From contig CASDRB010000005.1 of NCBI GenBank assembly GCA_949283025.1, forward strand, positions 128,347 to 192,346: a stretch of 64,000 nucleotides of DNA. Reading direction: 5' to 3'. The position numbers and the translations under genes are program-made. Positions 61,072 through 64,000 of the stretch are shown here, piece by piece; the first letter of the stretch is position 1, and the number at the start of each line of letters is the position of its first letter. The notes below the pieces were generated by a model. That model searched no databases. It saw only the letters and a list, made by a program, of their open reading frames with translations, and was not told the DNA's origin. Origin of the DNA: an uncultured bacterium (GTDB lineage: Bacteria; Bacillota_I; Bacilli_A; RFN20; CAG-826).

Positions 61072-63686
61072 TATTTTTTTCCTCCTTTAGGAACTTGCAT
61101 CGTTATGCAATGAATATTTCCACCACCTAATAAAATTTCTTTAGAATAAATTTGTATGACATCTTTATCTTTAAATACTTCTTTAAATAATTTAAAAGCC
61201 GCTTGGTCTTCTTTAACGCCAAAAGCTGGCATAATTACAAAATCTTTCCCTTGATAAAAATTAACATAACTCGGCAATAAATCATCTCCAGCTTGTCTTA
61301 ATTTGGCACTATGTTTATCAATTTTTATTCCATTTGCCTCTTTTTTATTCATCAATAAACCTTGTGGGTTTTTTATTTTAATAATTTCTAATTTGCGACC
61401 TTGTGCATCTTTGATCGAACTCAAAATCTTAAAAGCTTTTTGACAAGCGGCATATTGTTTTTTATCACTGGTTGGCGCCCACGCTAGCATCACTTGTCCA
61501 GGTTTTGTAAACGCCACAAAATTATCAATATGTTCATTGGTTTCATCGCCAATAATTCCATTAGGAAGCCAAATAATTTCACTGACATTTAAATTGATCT
61601 TTAAAATTTCTTCAATTTCAGATTTATTGTATTGAGGGTTTCGTCCTTTGGATAATAAGCAAGCTTCAGTTACAATTAACGTTCCTTGGCCATCGCAAGC
61701 AATCGAACCGCCTTCTAAAACAAAATTTGAAAGATAATATGATTCCATCTTTAATTTTTTTGTTAAAGCTTTTCCTAAATTATCATCGTCTTGATAATCA
61801 TCATATAGACCATCATAGCTGCCACCCCATGCATTGAATCTAAAATCGACGCTTCTAATATCTCCTTGATCATTTTTTACAAAAATCAAAGTATTATCTC
61901 TCGCCCAAGAATCGTTATATTTAACTTTAATAGGCCAAATATTATCAATCGTGTTAATTTGAGGCAAAACTTTATTGTAAATGCTAGGGTCAATACCTAC
62001 CATCACCGTTTCATATTTAGAAATAGCGTTGATAATATTTATATATTCATTTAAAGCATTTCTAGCTTTATTTCTCCAAACATCTTTTCGATAAGGAAGC
62101 AAAATAATCGTATAATCATGCTCGTCACCTTCAAATGGCAAATAATATCCATCACCTCGCGGTGTTGTTTTTCGCTTAGTGACATAGTCATTTAATCTTT
62201 TTTGATAATTAGAAAATTTTCGCCATTTTCTTTCATCAATTATATCGATTTGATGAGTGTTAACATGATTGCATAAAACTGTGCAATCTTTGCTCAAACC
62301 ATCTTTAATTTGAGCAACGATATCTTTAGTGATAACTTCACCAGGCAAAACAATAGGAATACCTGGAGGATAAATCATGACACTTTCCTTGCAAATATGA
62401 TTTATTGCATCATCTAAATCTACGGTTTTTAAAGGAGCAAAATAAGCTGTTCGTGGTCTTAATAACATATATCCGTATTCAAAATTAAAACTGTGAGTAG
62501 GATATTGACGATTTTTCTTAAAATGGTCTTTTGAAATACTTTTTAAAGCCCTGACTAAATTATCGATATGCGCTTTAGTATTTCCTAAGGCTAAAATACA
62601 TAAAATAACATATGTCTCCGCTAATTCGATTTGAATGTGATATTTAGTCTTTAATAAGCGATAAACCTCATACCCATTTAAATCTAAGCGATCTAATTCA
62701 ATCAATAATTTAGTTTTATCATAATTAAATGAGCCTCTAGCTTTAAAATAATCTTTCCCTCTTGGAATAAACCCATCAATTTTTGATATTTCATTAAAAG
62801 CGTATTCACTTAAAGAAATAATGTTTTTTACACTTTGTTTACCATTGTCTTCCATCCATGCTCTTGCCGCATCTAAACTACCCAATAATAAAGATGATGG
62901 AGATGTCGTATTAATCAAGTTTAATGTTTCTTGAACTTTAATTGGCGACACGCGATCACCTTTTAATAATAAAACCGAAGATTGAGTTAAAGAACCACCA
63001 GTCTTATGAAAAGAAACTGCCGAAATATCAGCATCGGCATCCATGGCGGTCATAGGATTTTCATTTGAAAAATAATAATGGGCACCATGAGCTTCATCAA
63101 CGATGACAATCATATTTCTTTCATGGGCCATCTTTACTAACTCTTTTAAATCGATGATTACGCCAAAATATGTCGGGTTAATTACCACTATCGCTTTAGC
63201 AGATGGGTAGCGAATCATCGCTTTTTTATAATCATTTAAAGTTGGTTGATTAGCAATTTCAATATTAGTATCAATATCAGGGTTAATATAAATTGGAATA
63301 GCTCCCGACAATACCAAAGAATTAGTAATTGATTTATGGACATTTCTTGGCAAAATAATTTTATCATCAGGGCGACAAATAGTTAAAACCGCCGCTTGTA
63401 AACCTGCGGTTGTTCCATTGATTAAAAAGAAACTATAATCGGCATGGCAAGCCTTAGCCATCAATTCCATCGATTCTTTTAAAACGCCATTAGGATGAGC
63501 TAAATTATCCAAACCAATCGGAGCGTTAACATCGCATTTATAAACCTGATGACCGATTAATTCGCTCATTTGATTTTTGATATTTCCCATGTGGTGACCA
63601 GGCACATCAAAAGGAGATATACCTTCATTAACATATTGTTTTAAAGCGTCCACAAACGGGGTTTTGGCTTTTTCATTTTCACTCAT
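61071..63686 (-). CDS. Arginine decarboxylase fused to agmatine deiminase
   Basis: Numbered from the MSENEK start (871 residues). Residues 1 to about 490 are a fold-type I PLP decarboxylase of the SpeA/Orn-Lys-Arg family, with VDEAHGAHYYF and the PLP lysine (K228) in SFHKTGGSLTQSS. Residues about 507-871 are agmatine deiminase, with TPRGDGYYLPFEG, NDSWARDNTLIFV, FNAWGGSYDGLYDD, GDETNEHIDNF and the catalytic cysteine in GGGNIHCITM (C860). The two normally separate enzymes would convert arginine to agmatine and then to N-carbamoylputrescine without release. I chose ATG 63686, because the earlier ATG at 63698 overlaps the -10 box. AguB follows. Confidence 0.88.
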   Translation of the reverse strand: MSENEKAKTPFVDALKQYVNEGISPFDVPGHHMGNIKNQMSELIGHQVYKCDVNAPIGLDNLAHPNGVLKESMELMAKACHADYSFFLINGTTAGLQAAVLTICRPDDKIILPRNVHKSITNSLVLSGAIPIYINPDIDTNIEIANQPTLNDYKKAMIRYPSAKAIVVINPTYFGVIIDLKELVKMAHERNMIVIVDEAHGAHYYFSNENPMTAMDADADISAVSFHKTGGSLTQSSVLLLKGDRVSPIKVQETLNLINTTSPSSLLLGSLDAARAWMEDNGKQSVKNIISLSEYAFNEISKIDGFIPRGKDYFKARGSFNYDKTKLLIELDRLDLNGYEVYRLLKTKYHIQIELAETYVILCILALGNTKAHIDNLVRALKSISKDHFKKNRQYPTHSFNFEYGYMLLRPRTAYFAPLKTVDLDDAINHICKESVMIYPPGIPIVLPGEVITKDIVAQIKDGLSKDCTVLCNHVNTHQIDIIDERKWRKFSNYQKRLNDYVTKRKTTPRGDGYYLPFEGDEHDYTIILLPYRKDVWRNKARNALNEYINIINAISKYETVMVGIDPSIYNKVLPQINTIDNIWPIKVKYNDSWARDNTLIFVKNDQGDIRSVDFRFNAWGGSYDGLYDDYQDDDNLGKALTKKLKMESYYLSNFVLEGGSIACDGQGTLIVTEACLLSKGRNPQYNKSEIEEILKINLNVSEIIWLPNGIIGDETNEHIDNFVAFTKPGQVMLAWAPTSDKKQYAACQKAFKILSSIKDAQGRKLEIIKIKNPQGLLMNKKEANGIKIDKHSAKLRQAGDDLLPSYVNFYQGKDFVIMPAFGVKEDQAAFKLFKEVFKDKDVIQIYSKEILLGGGNIHCITMQVPKGGKK

Positions 63687-63696
63687 ACTAAAAAAC

Positions 63697-63724
63697 ATTA
63701 TAAATATAATGACGCTAATATCAA
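63697..63724 (-). promoter_or_regulatory. Promoter of the polyamine operon
   Basis: TTGATA (63719-63724), 16 bases and TATAAT (63697-63702) face the fusion gene. The start codon is ten bases from the -10 box, so the leader is at most a few bases. No Shine-Dalgarno sequence is seen. Confidence 0.6.
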
Positions 63725-63728
63725 GAAT

Positions 63729-63755
63729 AAAAAAGGACTAGAGCAAAACTAGTCC
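63729..63755 (-). terminator. Terminator of the gene at the window end
   Basis: On the minus strand a 7-bp stem (GGACTAG/CTAGTCC) with a seven-base loop is followed by six T, about 25 bases after the stop codon at 63781. Confidence 0.85.
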
Positions 63756-63780
63756 GTTTTGATTAATAATTTATTAAAAA

Positions 63781-64000
63781 TTAAATATGAGATTTGCGTT
63801 TGAATAATACAAATGAAATCAAACAAATTGATGATATTGCAAGTATACTAATCACACTAATAATCATTGTAAAATCTTCTTCTTTAATAATAGCAATGTT
63901 AGAAGTACTAGTGGAATGAGCATTATATTGTCTTTCAAATTGATTTAACACAGCATCTAAAGTAAAAGAAGTTTCTCCGTTATATTCATTAGATACAACA
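63781..64000 (-). CDS. C-terminal end of a surface protein with a membrane anchor (cut by window edge)
   Basis: The last 72 codons of a minus-strand gene are visible. A polar stretch (STSTSNIAIIKEEDF) leads into a membrane helix (MIISVISILAISSICLIS) and a basic tail FKRKSHI. This is a C-terminal anchor without an LPxTG motif. The protein is probably secreted and membrane-bound; its outer part is outside the window. Confidence 0.6.
   Translation of the reverse strand, partial: VVSNEYNGETSFTLDAVLNQFERQYNAHSTSTSNIAIIKEEDFTMIISVISILAISSICLISFVLFKRKSHI

Noticed and set aside
1..64000. CRISPR arrays, insertion sequences, prophage or integrase genes
   Set aside because: No direct-repeat array, transposase, recombinase or phage structural gene was seen in any frame.

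Overview
The window looks like a chromosome segment of an AT-rich, low-GC Bacillota, probably an uncultured gut Bacilli/Mollicutes-type bacterium. This placement is inference from gene content: the rimP-nusA-ylxR-infB-rbfA order, many simple lipoproteins, a bile-salt-hydrolase-family enzyme, GH3 and GH77 enzymes, a rubrerythrin, and no biosynthetic clusters apart from an arginine-to-putrescine route. TGA acts as a stop: three gene pairs are joined by ATGA overlaps (11781-11784, 38948-38951, 39715-39718).

Region by region: 1-2332 has the start of pnp, then rpsO with its own promoter and structured leader, ribF and truB (all minus). 2373-3566 is a plus-strand TtcA-type tRNA thiolase fused to a GNAT domain. 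3567-4619 is a patch of small lipoprotein genes, two of them decayed. 4680-9391 is the translation/transcription-factor operon with a consensus promoter and a possible attenuator. 9405-14984 holds a surface protein, two CBS/DUF21 membrane proteins, an IspD/TarI-type cytidylyltransferase and LRR/zinc-ribbon proteins. 15070-18926 is a plus-strand transcript with a long, possibly pseudoknotted leader and two lipoproteins (Ig-like, and Ig-like plus metallo-beta-lactamase). 18951-34995 is a minus-strand run of ABC/FtsX transporters, tRNA-Thr, rimO, malQ, membrane proteins, a Mbeg1-like hydrolase, a choloylglycine-hydrolase-family enzyme, tRNA-Phe/Asp, rubrerythrin, and a lipid acyltransferase/glycosyltransferase pair. 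35096-42789 has a Fic protein with operator-like repeats, tRNA-fMet, rpsU, deoC, rpmF, mtaB, rsmE and a nucleoside phosphorylase. 42913-43581 is a seven-tRNA cluster. 43694-44411 is a broken lipoprotein gene. 44994-50212 is potABCD. 50519-56616 has a thioredoxin-like lipoprotein, an amidohydrolase, an UlaG-like hydrolase and a VanZ/Ig-like protein. 56656-63686 is an operon ending in an ECF S component and starting with an arginine decarboxylase-agmatine deiminase fusion followed by aguB.

The main functional theme is polyamines. One fused protein plus AguB should convert arginine to agmatine, N-carbamoylputrescine and putrescine, and PotABCD can import polyamines. A second theme is promoter architecture. 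Several minus- and plus-strand genes have a -10 box only 6-10 bases before the start codon and no ribosome-binding site, suggesting leaderless mRNAs next to conventional Shine-Dalgarno genes. Other points of interest are the leader RNAs of rpsO, rimP and the 15295 lipoprotein operon, and two tRNA-Met genes with substitutions at normally invariant positions.
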